64,000 bases of DNA from Branchinecta lynchi (GCA_023053575.1 JAKZAP010000016.1:20354030-20418029); one strand, 5' to 3'; shown: positions 35,501 through 47,496, numbered from the stretch's first letter. The notes: generated by a model from the letters alone, not told the origin. Program-made: numbers and translations.

Positions 35501-36360
35501 TGGTGTATCTCATGAAGGAATTTTTGTACCAAAAAATGGATGGCATAGACTTTGATCGGCTCATCAATGGCTATCGATTGCCGTCGAAAAAAAAATTCTA
35601 CCTGTCTTAGTTCAAAAGTTGACTTTTTTGCCGTAGGCCAACTTTCTAACGTCACGACTTAGAAAGGAGCAAAGGATAAGCTCTAGTTTCTTTAGCAATG
35701 AGAGAACTTTTAAAGTTTAAGAGGCACATCTGATACCGTTACTCTACCACAAACCAAAGTGCAAAAAAAAAAAATTATAAACTCAGCTGAAATCGTCGCA
35801 GACATGGACAGAAACAATAGATGGCAGCACTTTCGGACCCGTGGGAAAAAGCCACTTTTTTGTCTCTGTAGATTTTTCTATTTGTCACTCAAAGAAGATA
35901 TGTTGGCTGTGGGGCCGGGTAACTGCCGCATATATTTAACACTTATAGATTTTAGTCCATCTTCAATTTGAAACTAGTGCCTGCCTGCTTGCGTGCTAGA
36001 ACGGAGCTTTCCACTCGAAAGCAGAAACATCTTTTGATGAAACGAAAGGTTCGCTACACAACTTCAGATAGTCCTCTCTGACATAGGCTATACAACTCCA
36101 CTTCACTTCGCAAACCGTAGGCTCTGGCTCGATGACAAGCAAAAACCATCCTTATTGGCCCCAGGCAAGAGTTCTACGGAGCTTTCCAAAATGTAATGTC
36201 ATATTCATCAATCCGGCCTAAGGTCCACACTTTCCGTAAAAACCGCACAGGTTAGACCCTTCTCAGTTACCAGGAATAAAATGAAATCGGAGTCATAGGA
36301 AAAAAAAAAAAAAAAAAAAAAAAACGAGGACAAAACCAAAGTGTTGCTCTCGCAACACAA
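32546..36360 (+). mobile_element. Repeat family A, copy 2 (first of tandem pair)
   Basis: It begins ACTAGACCTACGTTGCCCGG and ends in AAAGTGTTGCTCTCGCAACA. Inner terminal motif GTGTTGCGAGAGCAACACTT (32608-32630) is inverted at the right end, so the element carries short inverted repeats. Inside, a 540-840-bp module starting near ATACCATAGATGACACTATT repeats about four times (32808, 33645, 34390, 34930). Many short ORFs are copies of this module and have no known domain. Confidence 0.8.
36301..36324. repeat. A homopolymer near the end of family A
   Basis: An A run of about 24 precedes the terminal motif AACGAGGACAAAACCAAAGT. The paralogous site at about 39997-40023 has a broken run. Confidence 0.9.
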
Positions 36361-39300
36361 CTAGACCTACGTTGCCCGGGCAACGTGAAGTGTTGCGGCA
36401 ACCTTTGTCCGGCTTCGCCGGCTAAAGTGTTGCGAGAGCAACACTTTGGTTTTGTTTCTTCGCTGTCGGTTAAATGCTGAAATTGTCAACTTATCGAAGC
36501 TTTTAAAACGGTATGTTCTAAAAAGAATAATCACATAATCAAAAGCTGTTGTTTAGCGTTGTAAAACCAACAACAAAACAATATCGGAAGAAGGCTATCC
36601 GTAACGTTTCAGGATTAAAATACCATAGATGACACTATTAATTATTACAAAACTACCTTCTTGGTTTACATTACCGTATCGTCTGTACCCGTTGCGTAAA
36701 CAGTTAATCCTAGGTTATAGCGATAGACCATCGATACAAACTTTCTTTCTGTCATATTTACAGAAATCGAATACAATGTGCACCAATTTTCAAAAATTTC
36801 TAGCCCCTCGTGAACCGATCTTACTTACAAGTCCCATGCATGTCTTACAATTGGGAACAAAATTGTTCTTACCATTGAATAAACCTGAGACAAATAACAG
36901 GTATACCAGCTAGCAAAAGCTGCAAACTCCTCGTTGCCGAAGATGATTATGAGCTAACAGTCGACTGTTGCTTACAGTCGACTGTTGCTTACAAGTCCTT
37001 TACATGTCTCGCAACTGGTATCGCCTATTTTTGGTTTCAGTGTGTACCTTACTCCTGAAGTTGTCAACCCCTTGAAACTTTCAAACTGGTTTATCTCATG
37101 AAGGATTTTTGTTCAAAAGAATGGATGGCATATATTTTGATCAGCTCTTCAAGGGCTATCGATTGCCATAACCACAACAAAAGCATATCGGAAAAAGGGA
37201 CTAAATTGACTTTGCAGTCAGTTGAACTTTATCCTTTTCAATCGTAGACATCGTGACGGATGAAAACTTGGAATAATATCTCATATAATCTAGTTGGTAT
37301 TATAAAGCTATCCGTAACTTCTTAGGATTAAAATACCATAGATGACACTATTAATTTTTACGAAACTACCTTGTTTTACATTACAGTATCGTTTGTACCC
37401 GTTGCGTTAACAGTAAATCCTAGGTTACAGCGATAGACCAACGATACAAACTTTCTTACCGTCAGATTTATATAAATCGAATACAATGTGCAACAATTTG
37501 CACAAATTTCTGGCCCCTCGTGCACCGATTCTACTGACAAGTCCCTTTCCCGTGACAGACATCAAGTTCACCGGATAAAAATAATGGGTACACCGACTAG
37601 CAAAAGTTGAAAACCTCTCATCGCTGAAGATTTGTGTAGCATAACAGCCGATTATTACTTACAAGTCCCTTGCATGTTTTACATTTGGGAACCACATTGT
37701 TCATCAAATGACAGGTACGCCAACTAGCGAGAGCTGCAAACCCCTCATTGCCGAAGATGATTATGAGCTAACAGTCGCCTGTCGCGTACAAGTCCCCTAA
37801 ATGTCTCACAACTGGTATCGCCTATTTTTGGTTTCAGTGTGTACCTTACTACTGAAGTTGTCAACCCCTTGAAACTTTCAAACTGGTGTATCTCATAAAG
37901 GAATTTTTTTTACCAAAAAATGGATGTCATATACTTTGATCAGCTCATCAGCGGCTATCGATTGCCGTCGAAGTTGAACTTTATCCTTTTCAATCGTAGA
38001 TATCGTGATGGATGAAAACTTGGAACAATATCTTATATAATCTAGTTGATATTATAAAGCTATCCGTAACTTTTCAGGATTAAAATACCATAGATGACAC
38101 TATTAATTATTACAAAATTGCCTTATTGTTTTACATTACCGTATCGTTTGTACCCGTTGCGTAAACAGTTAATCCTAGGTTATAGCGATAGACCATCGAT
38201 ACAAACTTTCTTACTGTCATATTTACAGAAATCGAATACAATGTGCACCAATTTTCAAAAATTTCTAGCCCCTCGTGAACCGATTCTTACTTACAAGTCC
38301 GTCTCCCGTTATTGACATCAAATTCACGGGAAACTAATAATGGATACACCAGCTATCAAAAGTTGTAAGCCCCTCATCGCTGAAGATGATTATTGCATAA
38401 GCTTTTTAAACGGGATGTTCTAAAAAAATTAATCATATGATCAAAAGGTATTCTTCAGCGTTGTAAAAACAACAACAAAATAATATAGGAAGAAGGGACT
38501 AAATTAACTTTGCAGTCAGTTGTACTTTATCCTTTTCAATCGTAGACATCGTGACGGATGAAAACTTGGAACAATATCTTATATAATCTAGTTGGTAATA
38601 GAAACCTATCCGTAACTTTTCAGGATTAAAATACCATAGATGACACTACTAATTATTATGAAACTACCTCATTGCTTTACATTTTCGTTTGTGTCCGTTG
38701 TGTAAACAGTTAATCCTCGGTTACATTGATAGACCATCGACACAAACTTTCTTACCGTCAGATTTATAGAAATCGAATACAATGTGCACCCATTTGCAAA
38801 AATTCCTAGCCCCTCGTGAACCGATTCCTACTTACAAGTCCCTCTCCCGTGATATACATTAAGATAACCGGAAACAAATAGTGGGTACTCCAGCTAGCAA
38901 AAGCTGCAACCCATCATCACAGAAGATGATTGTAGCATAACAGCCGATTATTACTTAGAAGTCCCTTGCATATCTTACCATTGGGAACCAAATTGTTCTT
39001 ACCATCGAATACACCGGAAACAAATAACAGGTATACCAACTAGCAAAAGCTGCAAACCCCTCATTACCGAAGATGATTATGGGCTAACAGTCGACTGTTG
39101 CTTAAGAGTCCCCTATATGTATCATAACTGGTATCGCCTATTTTTGGTTTCAATGTACCTTACTATGAAGTTGTCAACCCCTTTGAAATTTTCAAACTGG
39201 TGTATCTCATGAAGGAATTTTTGTACCAAAAAATGGATGACATATACTTTGATCAGCTCATCAATGGCTATCGATTGCCGTCGAAAAAAAAATTCTACCT

Positions 39301-40062
39301 GTCTTAGTTCAAAAGTTGACTTTTTTGCCGTAGGCCAACTTTCTAACGTCACGACTTAGAAAGGAGCAAAGGATAAGCTCTAGTTTCTTTAGCAATGAGA
39401 GAACTTTTAAAGTTTAAGAGGCTCATCTGATACCGTTACTCTACCACAAACCAAAGTGCAAAAAAAAATAATTATAAACTCAGCTGAAATCGTCGCAGAC
39501 ATGGACAGAAACAATAGATGGCAGCACTTTCGGACCCGTGGGAAAAAGCCACTTTTTTGTCTCTGTAGATTTTTCTATTCATCACTCAAAGAAGATATGT
39601 TGGCTGTGGGGCCGGGTAACTGCCGCATATATTTAACACTTATAGATTTTAGTCCATCTTCAATTTGAAACTGGTGCCTGCCTGCTTGCGTGCTAGAACG
39701 GAGCTTTCCACTGGAAAGCAGAAACATCTTTTGATGAAACGAAAGGTTCGCTACACAACTTCAGATAGTCCTCTCTGACATAGGCTATACAACTCTACTT
39801 CACTTCGCAAACCGTAGGCTCTGGCTCGATGACAAGCAAAAACCATCCTTATTGGCCCCAGGCAAGAGTTCTACGGAGCTTTCCAAAATGTAATGTCATA
39901 TTCATCAATCCGGCCTAAGGTCCACACTTTCCGTAAAAACCGCACAGGTTAGACCCTTCTCAGTTACCAGGAATAAAATGAAATCGGAGTCATAGGAAAA
40001 AAAAAAAAAAAACAAAAAAAAAACGAGGACAAAACCAAAGTGTTGCTCTCGCAACACAACTA
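36361..40062 (+). mobile_element. Repeat family A, copy 3 (second of tandem pair)
   Basis: A head-to-tail copy of 32546-36360 with the same start (CTAGACCTACGTTGCCCGGG) and end (AAAGTGTTGCTCTCGCAACA), joined with no spacer. It is about 110 bp shorter because one module junction is deleted. Similarity is very high over kilobases, so the duplication is recent. Confidence 0.85.
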
Positions 40063-40480
40063 GCAGCATAATAGCAAGAACACATTCCTCGTCCGAGTCA
40101 GAGTCCATGCTTTCAGACTAAAAACGTATATGAACAGTTTATCTGCCTATTCCCCTTGCGTCTAGGTAGCCAGTAACTGAACAACAAGTGCGTCTGCCCT
40201 GCCCTACCTTCGTTTTTGTTGCAATAGCGCTGCCGCATCGCTGCTGCAAAACTTCTTTGCTTTTGCACATTATGCGTTTTCGGATTCACTTTCTTCTTGG
40301 TTGAAGCGGCAGCGCTGCAGCACCTTGCATGGAAGCACGGACTTGGTCGGTGAGCAAGTCCGTGGTTCTCGACAAGCACTGCCGTCTTCCCCGGAAGCAC
40401 TGCAGAGCAAAAACGGATGTAGAAAGAATCAGTCCGGAAGCAGCCGAGAAGTGGACCTGCAGCGTGTAACAACAAGACCT
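40063..40480. other. Intergenic, GC-richer segment of unknown origin
   Basis: The part 40195-40460 is richer in GC and has overlapping open frames in three registers (40113-40475 minus, 40286-40501 minus, 40301-40525 plus). No domain is recognised. The inverted motifs GCAGCGCTGC and CCGCGGCA-like are short. Confidence 0.35.
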
Positions 40481-40766
40481 AAGGTTTCGATGGGATCCCA
40501 AAAATCTAATATTTCGTTTAATTAGAATAAGTCTTCGCCAGGCTAATCATTAGAGAAAACCAAGTTCAGATATACCTCTATAAGCCTTATCTATTTTGAA
40601 GATACTGACCGAAACTTCTGACAAATTTCCGGTTTCGGCCGAATTCCGAGCGGACTACTTGTCCAGCAAAAGAGAAAATTTAGAATCGAATTCAGCGTCC
40701 GGTATCTCCTTATCCCTACATCGAACTTCTAATCAATTTCAAATAAAAATTTAGCTTCTAAAAACA
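40481..40766 (+). mobile_element. Repeat family C, 5' fragment
   Basis: It starts AGGTTTCGATGGGATCCCAA and is cut by the family B start at about 40767. Confidence 0.7.
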
Positions 40767-42630
40767 AGGGCTACGAGCTCATATGGCACTTGATACGAGT
40801 ATGTGGTACCAAAAAAGTAGACGAGAAATCGAAATACCCCGCCATCTAAAAATGCGGTTCGGACCTATACATTTGATATTTATATAGTTTCACTCAAGTC
40901 TGAGCATTTCCGTCGCCTCGGATCACTAGGGCAAATGACTCTTATACCTTCCAAGTTTCAACCCTAAAGATCCCCTCGTTTGGATCTTTGACATGCCACA
41001 CGGTTTCCGCTACCCCCCCCCCCCCTCCAAGTTCGGACTTCGGACTACTGAATGGATCATCTGAAGCATTTTCTCTTACCACCTATCAAGTTTCACTCAA
41101 ATATGAGTGTTTTTTGAGAAATTTCCTTAAATCCCCCCCCCTTCCCCCAGCGTGGTCGGATCCAGTTTGGACCCTAAAATATGTCATCTAGGGCACACGA
41201 GCTCTCTAAATTCCAAGTTTTACTAAGTTTGACATGTCAAGTCAATCTTTTCGGGTCCCTGACATGTCTTCCAAGTTCCATTTTCCTAGCATATCCGGAA
41301 GTACCGAACTAGCAGGATCACCGGAATTCCGGACCCCCCCCCCCCCCCCCACAGTGTCCGAAACTGGTCCGGTTAGGTCAACGATTTGTCTAGGACTTGT
41401 GCTTGTTCTTCCTACCAAGTTTCATCCCGATCCCTCTACTCTAAGCGTTTCCCAATATTTCCGGTTCCTCCCCTCCATCTCCCCCCAAAGTCACCGAATC
41501 CGGTTCGGATTTAAACTGGGTCGTCTGAGACACGTTGTCCTTCCAAATATCAAGTTTCGTTAATATCCGATCACCCGTTCAAAAGTTACAAATTCCTCTA
41601 TATTCCGGATTCCCCGTGCCGCCACTCCCCCCCACGATGCTCGGATCAGGGAAGTGACTATTCCAAACTTAATCGTTTGTGGTCCATAATATGCCTGCCA
41701 AGCTTCATCGTCCTAGCTTATGTGGAAGTGCCCGAACTAGAACAAGAGCTACGAGCTCATATGGCCCTTGTTACGAGTATGCGGTACAAAAAAGTAAAAG
41801 AGAACTTTACAAAACACCCCGCCATCCAAAAATGCGGTTCGGACCTAGAATTAGGACAGCTCAAAGCCATCGCCAACCTTCCAAGTTTCAACCCAAGAAA
41901 TCCACTCGCTATGTCTCTAGACATGCCCAAGATTTCCGGTACCCCCTTCCAACTTCCCATACACAGCGGCCGAATCTGGTCTGGACTCCTAACTGGATCA
42001 CCTGAAGCATTTTCTCTTACCACCTATCTTTCACTCGAATCCGAGCATTTTTTAGGGAACTTCCGGTAAATCTCCCCCCACTCGCGTGTTCGGATCCGGT
42101 TCGAACAATATGTCATCTAGAGGCCTAGAGCATATGATCTCTGTACCTTCCAAATTTCATTCAATCACTCCACTTATTTGAGCCTTCTGTACATGTCAAA
42201 AACTTCTCGCAACCCCCACGGTGGTCGGATCGGGGAAACGACTATTCTCAAGTCAGTCTATTCGGGTCCCTGATACGTCTTCCGAGTTTGATCGTCCTAG
42301 AAAATTAGGAAGGTCCGAACTTGTTGGATCGCCAGAATTAAGCCCCCCCCCCCCAACTCCCCCACAGTGTCCAAATTTGGTTCGCTTATGTCAACGATGT
42401 ATCAGACTTGCGCTTGTTCTTCCCGCCAAGTTCCATCCAGATCCCTCCAAGTGTTTCCCAAGATTTCCCGTTCCCTCCTCCGGCTCCCGCCAAATCATCG
42501 GATCCTATCCGGATTTGAACTGGGTCGTCTGAGACTCGGCGTCTTTACAAACATCAAGTTTCATTAATATCCGGTCACCCGTTGGAAAGTTAAAAATACC
42601 TCAATATTCCGGATTCCCCCCAAAGAATCG
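40767..42630 (+). mobile_element. Repeat family B, two overlapping copies
   Basis: A B start (ACAAGGGCTACGAGCTCATA) at 40767 and a second one (ACAAGAGCTACGAGCTCATA) at 41741 lie in the same orientation, so one copy inserted into or beside another. The right end is lost where family C text begins (about 42625). C runs are at 41011-41023 and 41333-41350. Confidence 0.65.
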
Positions 42631-42800
42631 TCACACCAAATTTCATCAAAATATCTCATTCCCTTCGAGAGTTATCGTGCTCACAGACGGACGGACGACC
42701 GAACAGACGGACAGACGTACAGACGGACAACTTTTGCGATGTCCTAGGTATGGGATCCCAAATGTTTCACGTTTACGTTTCGGGATCCCAAAAATGAGGC
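42631..42800 (+). mobile_element. Repeat family C, 3' fragment
   Basis: It holds ATCTCATTCCCTTCGAGAGT, a CAGACGGA tract and the end GTTTCGGGATCCCAAAAATG. Confidence 0.65.
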
Positions 42801-43770
42801 TCTGATATCGCCTTGCAAGAAGAAACTCACTCTCAAAAGCCAAACGCAGCGTACCGTCAGAAGCACGCATGATTTTAACGCAGAGCACTTTGGATGTTAT
42901 CTATATTGAATGGACTTGAGGCTAAACCCGTCGAAAATGTTCTCGAGAATACCTCAAATGTCTTCGAAGAATCGGTGCTTGTATTCGAAAATCGATAAAA
43001 AAAAGTCTTTGAGATTTTATTCAGGCTTCGAGAAACTACAAAAAGTATTTGACATTTAAATTGCAATTACTCAAGAATCACAAAAATGTATTTGAAAACT
43101 TTGATTGTTGTCATTCTCGAATACATTCGATATTCTCGAGTTCCTTATTTCGAATTAAATGTCAAATACATTTTAGAAATTCTCGAATACTTTTTATCAT
43201 CTCAAAGATCTAAGCTCAAGATTCAAGATGCAAGTATTACCCTTTTGAATGTTTCTTCGTCGCTATCCAAAATCATTGGCAACAGAGCCCAACCAGCGCA
43301 CGACCTTCTCCACTGCTTCCTGGCCGAACATAAGAAATTAAGTGTCTTTTTCTATGTGTTTAAGTGTTTTATATATTTTCTTCATTTACTCAACTTTTCC
43401 AAAATGGCGGGTTACAAATAAATTAATTACTTACTTTTGACAAATCTAGAAAACTTTAAATCGATTCTCGAATACAAACACCGATTCCTGATAACTAACA
43501 CCGAAAGACAATTTAAAGGATTCTCAAATACAATTCGGGATTCTCGAATATATTTTCGACGTCTCGAGCCTCAACTCCATCCATATATCTGCAATTGGTT
43601 TACGAACAGATATTACATGAATGGAACGTTATAGAAGGGACTACCGTGACAAATACAGTACCAGCCGATCAGAAGTAAATTTTTGAATTGAATTTACTTC
43701 TGGTATATTTGTCAAGATACAAATCCTTGTATAACGCTCTATTTCTGCAGTATCTTTTCAATCCCGTGGC
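42801..43770. other. AT-rich DNA with dispersed ATTCTCGAATAC motifs
   Basis: ATTCTCGAATAC or its complement occurs at about 42937, 42985, 43114, 43131, 43179, 43454, 43523 and 43540 on both strands. Several short frames here share no known domain. The 43086-43421 frame ends in a hydrophobic stretch but looks like chance. Confidence 0.4.
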
Positions 43771-44172
43771 ATGGGGATGTGATTCAGCAAACAAGTTTAC
43801 CCCTATACGTCATATCTACTTTGACGAAATTCATCAAAACTTCTACCAAGTTTCCGGTTTGGCCGGATTCCGGGCGAGCTTCTTGTCCGGCAAGAATATT
43901 AGTTTCATCGACGTGTTCAGTATGTCCTCGTATCCCTAAATCAACTACGTCATTAGCTGTAAATAATATGTTTTGTTCGCCTCTAAATTTGAACCTACAC
44001 CCCTAAATGGAAGGCTATAGCCCACCTTCGAACTCGACCAGTCCCTTGAGACAAAGAATCCTCACACAAAGTTTCATCAAAATATCTCATTCCGTTAAGA
44101 ACGGACTGACAGACAACTTCTATGCAGTCATAAGTATCCCTCCACTAACGTTTTGGGATCCCAAAAATACTA
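43771..44172 (+). mobile_element. Repeat family C, internal-to-3' fragment
   Basis: It contains CGGTTTGGCCGGATTCCGGG, CTCACACAAAGTTTCATCAA and the end CGTTTTGGGATCCCAAAAAT. Confidence 0.65.
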
Positions 44173-44382
44173 AAAGAAAATTTCCAAGTCCATGGAGTCG
44201 GAAACTTGTTCGTGGGAGCATGAAGCAAGTTTGAGTCGAATTGTCTTGTTTGACTTTACACAACAAGCCACACAACAAATTGGGGGGGGGGGGGGGGAAT
44301 TGTTTTTCTATGAAATCAAGCCTGAGGATTTTTTTGTCTTTCTGTGAACTGATAATGGTTTACGTAATATTCCCGTAATGAC

Positions 44383-44388
44383 CTTCTT
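44383..44388. repeat. Polinton target site duplication, left
   Basis: CTTCTT lies immediately before the element start AGTAGTTATATAAAG. It is identical to 59027-59032. Six-bp duplications are diagnostic of Polinton/Maverick integration. Confidence 0.93.
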
Positions 44389-45019
44389 AGTAGTTATATA
44401 AAGGGGGTTCTGGCCCACCCTTCCCCCAATTTCAAAACCCCATTTTAACATCAATTTCTTAAATTTTAACATCCTTTTTACCAAATTACCCCCCCTTTTT
44501 AAGAACATTTTTATTTTCTTACTTCCAAAATAAAGGATACAAGAAATGAGAAATATTACCCTTTACTACATATAAAATACTACAATGTACACTACTTCTT
44601 TTTTTTTTTACATTTTTCATTTTTTATTCAAATATTACTGAGTAAACAGTTCTAAATCCACATATGTTTCTTTGTTCTTGTTTTCGCGTACAATAGGCTG
44701 CAAAACCAGATTTTTCTTTAAAAGTAATTCGTTAGCAATGGCATTATATTTCTGTGTTATAAACAAATCACATGGTTTGTCATTATGATTAATAACTACA
44801 ACCAACTTATCACCATATTTTGTCTTAGCAATTCTCATTTTAACAATAGTATATTTCAATCCTAGAACTAGTTCTTCTTTCCTGATTGTCTCATTGTATT
44901 TATTCATTCTGATTGTATTCAAGACTTCCTTTGTGGACTCCATTTATTAGGGGATGATTTTATTAAATAAAAATCCAGACTCACAAACTCACATACATAT
45001 TTTTATTGATAATATCTAA
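44389..45019. repeat. Polinton left terminal inverted repeat (631 bp)
   Basis: It is the reverse complement of 58394-59026, almost identical over its whole length. It begins AGTAGTTATATAAAGGGGGT. It contains the entire 102-aa gene and the last 12 codons of the capsid gene (44981 onwards), so its inner boundary (45019) falls inside a coding region. Confidence 0.95.
44635..44943 (-). CDS. Small Polinton protein encoded within the inverted repeat
   Basis: 102 aa, start MESTKEVLNTIRMNKYN, with TAATAAATGG at the start codon. The middle, LKYTIVKMRIAKTKYGDK then LVVVINHNDKPCDLFI, alternates hydrophobic and charged residues like a small beta-barrel. I suspect an OB-fold-like nucleic-acid-binding protein, but this is a fold impression, not a family match. 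A second copy in the right repeat (58470-58779) is frameshifted, so only this one is functional. It is the last minus-strand gene, 38 bp after the capsid gene stop. Confidence 0.75.
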   Translation of the reverse strand: MESTKEVLNTIRMNKYNETIRKEELVLGLKYTIVKMRIAKTKYGDKLVVVINHNDKPCDLFITQKYNAIANELLLKKNLVLQPIVRENKNKETYVDLELFTQ

Positions 45020-46354
45020 CGTAGCTTTTCTTTCATAATATATAACACAGTAAACATTATATGGTACGGGTTGATTATCTTTCAACGTTAAACTTATTTC
45101 AATATCAGCAGTTGTTCCATTATAAATATTTGACTCGTGTTTGGAAACATCGAAACAGAATAGTGGATATACTTCTTTAAATTCTTCTATACTAACAACA
45201 CTACCAGTATCAAATGCTAATTGTTTATAACCCAAATGTATGAACCTATTGTAAAGATTTGAGTATTTACATTTATCATCGCTAAAATTACATTTAAGTG
45301 GTTCTTCAGGATATTTATCCCCATTAATTCTAAGTTCTATGTCTGTTAAATTCATATGATCAAACACCATATTATTCATTAATTGATTGTTATGCTTTTC
45401 ATTTTTCTGTAGCATCACAACTACTTTTGTTGGATTGTTTCTCTCAGAAATAACTTTCCAAGTGTGTTCCTTATTTTGACTAACATCGCTTTTATAAGTA
45501 TTACATGCTTCCCACATCAGATTATGCTTTTTATCCTTAGCAAGACCCTTTTCTAATTCACTCATCATTTCGATACTAGGAGCTACAATAGGAATCTTCC
45601 AGGATAAATACTCGATTACTACTTTGAAATTAGTATTTCCATTTCTTATAATCATGTTGTTATCATCATTTCTTCTTAGAAATAATTTATGCGATGCACC
45701 TCTGAAGAATCGTTTGTTTCCTTTCAGAAATCCAAACAATTCTGATAATGGTAAATACATATTTACTAATTTACTGCTCTTTGTTCTGTTATATCTTTTT
45801 TCAAATCCTTTATTATAATTATTATTATTTCTCAAACTGACTGTTCCACCCCCTGCTGCAGCCCCTGCAGCCCCTGCTACTACTGGAGTTGCAGTAAACG
45901 AAGCAATAACAGGATTAATTTCTTTTCCTTGATTATAATCCTTATACCAGAAATGATTTCTTGCTGCACTTCTAGAATAATCATCAGAGTATTCAATCAA
46001 CTTTGTAACGGTAGTTGTAATACCAACATGATTAATTTTTTCAACCGATTCATCGTTTATTACATATTCAGCGGTACTGAATAAATTAAATCCATTGTTC
46101 GTCAAAGTAGCAATATCGGTTGCAGCTATATTATCTCCATTTTCTTTCACTATTCTTACACTAACATCAAGATAACTTTCACTTGGATAAAACCAGGAAT
46201 CTAATTTCTTCGTTACGAATTCAAACTCTGATTTATTAGATACATTCACATCTGTTTCTCGAATTTCTTTAAATTCGTATTTTACCACTGTATCATCCAC
46301 AAGCGGTTCGTCAAAAATGTTCCATTGCGGACTGATAACTTTATTTACTGCCAT
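44981..46354 (-). CDS. Predicted Polinton major capsid protein
   Basis: 457 aa, intact. It resembles the uncharacterised F54H12.2-like proteins found in Maverick elements of nematodes, cnidarians and arthropods. Recognisable stretches are LDSWFYPSESYLDVSV, NLFSTAEYVINDESVEKINH, LPLSELFGFLKGNKRFFRGA and YPLFCFDVSKHESNIY. Size, beta-rich composition and position suggest the double jelly-roll major capsid protein that forms trimeric capsomers, but the assignment rests on gene set and remembered similarity. A Gly/Ala-rich loop (AAGAAAGGG, about residues 160-168) looks like a surface insertion. The start is MAVNKVISPQ with ATATAAATGG at the ATG. Its last 12 codons lie in the inverted repeat. Confidence 0.72.
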   Translation of the reverse strand: MAVNKVISPQWNIFDEPLVDDTVVKYEFKEIRETDVNVSNKSEFEFVTKKLDSWFYPSESYLDVSVRIVKENGDNIAATDIATLTNNGFNLFSTAEYVINDESVEKINHVGITTTVTKLIEYSDDYSRSAARNHFWYKDYNQGKEINPVIASFTATPVVAGAAGAAAGGGTVSLRNNNNYNKGFEKRYNRTKSSKLVNMYLPLSELFGFLKGNKRFFRGASHKLFLRRNDDNNMIIRNGNTNFKVVIEYLSWKIPIVAPSIEMMSELEKGLAKDKKHNLMWEACNTYKSDVSQNKEHTWKVISERNNPTKVVVMLQKNEKHNNQLMNNMVFDHMNLTDIELRINGDKYPEEPLKCNFSDDKCKYSNLYNRFIHLGYKQLAFDTGSVVSIEEFKEVYPLFCFDVSKHESNIYNGTTADIEISLTLKDNQPVPYNVYCVIYYERKATLDIINKNMYVSL

Positions 46355-46384
46355 TTATATAAGAAAGAAATTATTAAATAAAAC

Positions 46385-46741
46385 TTATTTCAGAATCTTT
46401 AATCCATTTCCAGTCATTAACGTTTTGATCAAGTCCTGACTTCTTTGATTTAAAATCCTTTTATTTGTACCGATAAGATCCTTCATCGATTTTTTGTTTC
46501 CAATTACATCAATGAGTTCCTTCTTGTTTACATCGATCAGATCTTTCCCATATTCTATTGCTCTGTTTTTCAACAACTCAAATCTCGGTTTAATAATATT
46601 ATTATACATTGACATAGCCCCATCTTTTATTTGTTTTGCTGACGTTTGAAATAACTGGGAATTAACAATGTTTTTGAATACACTACCGATTCCACTTCCA
46701 TACTGCTTTTTATAAAGTAATCGCTTATTATTAATCAACAT
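46385..46741 (-). CDS. pVI-like small virion protein with protease cleavage motifs
   Basis: 118 aa, start context CTATAAATG. Near the N terminus, KKQYGSGIGSVFKNIV has a QYGS/G motif followed by an amphipathic helix. The C terminus ends MTGN/GLKILK, matching the adenain consensus (M/I/L)xGx-G. In adenoviruses pVI has cleavage sites at both ends, its helix disrupts membranes, and its released C-terminal peptide activates the protease. The layout here is the same with a much shorter tail. Function by analogy: capsid cement, membrane lysis and possibly protease cofactor. It lies between capsid and penton candidates with about 30-bp spacers. Confidence 0.6.
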   Translation of the reverse strand: MLINNKRLLYKKQYGSGIGSVFKNIVNSQLFQTSAKQIKDGAMSMYNNIIKPRFELLKNRAIEYGKDLIDVNKKELIDVIGNKKSMKDLIGTNKRILNQRSQDLIKTLMTGNGLKILK

Positions 46742-46773
46742 TTATAGGTAAATAATTTTATTTCACTAATCCT

Positions 46774-47496
46774 TTAAGCTTTTCTTAAATGCAGCACGTA
46801 TCCAACGTTATCACCATTCAAATCGATAGGTCTTCCCAACTGATCAGTAATTGTCATTCTCAAGGAGTAAATAAAGTCTTTTGTATTAATAGGAAGGTAG
46901 ATTAATTGTCTAGGATTCTCAACAATTTGACAACCCGGTTCTGTATTAGGAACAAATGTCCAAATGACATCTGATTTACTTTTGTTTACGATAGAACTGT
47001 TTACGAGAGAGCAGTGAATTTGAATTTTATCAACGCTTCTTGTTATATTCGGAAGCTTTGTACCTTCATTGATTTTCTTAGATATCTCACTATCCTTCTC
47101 AAATCCTAAAATCTGACACAAGTCACTATTAAATCTAAACATATATTTTTCTTGTAATAGTATGACAAATCTCATAGATGCTGGATTGGATGAAATTACA
47201 ATAGGACATTTATCTTTTGGGGTATCAAAATACTGACACAAAAAATAATTCAAACAATCATCGTTATACATCCCATTAGGAATAGTAACATTCATCCATT
47301 CTGTTGCATTATTATCTTCATCTTTCCTGTATTGAAATGTATTATTTCCAAATTTATCACTTATATTATGCCACGAATACCACAAAGTACACTGATTCAA
47401 ACCTATTTCATAATCCCAATTACGATTCAATTCGATTGGTTGACTAAATGTTATATCAATGATACTTTCATTACCTTCAATGTTTAACAACACCAT
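46774..47496 (-). CDS. Predicted minor capsid (penton-like, single jelly-roll) protein
   Basis: 240 aa, intact, start MVLLNIEGNESIIDIT in a CTAATAAATGG context. It is beta-rich throughout. The C terminus has the stretch MTITDQLGRPIDLNGD followed by GYVLHLRKA, which I associate with the minor capsid/penton proteins of Polinton-like elements. Other marks are WSWHNIS-like WYSWHNIS and the conserved LPNITRSVDKIQIHCSLV. The expected role is the pentameric vertex of the virion. Only 3 bp separate it from the coiled-coil gene upstream, so the two may be cotranscribed. The jelly-roll call is inference from length and pattern; structure prediction would settle it. Confidence 0.6.
   Translation of the reverse strand: MVLLNIEGNESIIDITFSQPIELNRNWDYEIGLNQCTLWYSWHNISDKFGNNTFQYRKDEDNNATEWMNVTIPNGMYNDDCLNYFLCQYFDTPKDKCPIVISSNPASMRFVILLQEKYMFRFNSDLCQILGFEKDSEISKKINEGTKLPNITRSVDKIQIHCSLVNSSIVNKSKSDVIWTFVPNTEPGCQIVENPRQLIYLPINTKDFIYSLRMTITDQLGRPIDLNGDNVGYVLHLRKA

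Noticed and set aside
40113..40525. GC-richer segment as a possible gene
   Set aside because: Three overlapping frames on both strands, none with a domain, and no splice or start/stop support.
44635..44943. 102-aa protein as a named single-stranded DNA-binding protein
   Set aside because: The OB-fold impression rests only on residue pattern; no motif is decisive, so no name was given.
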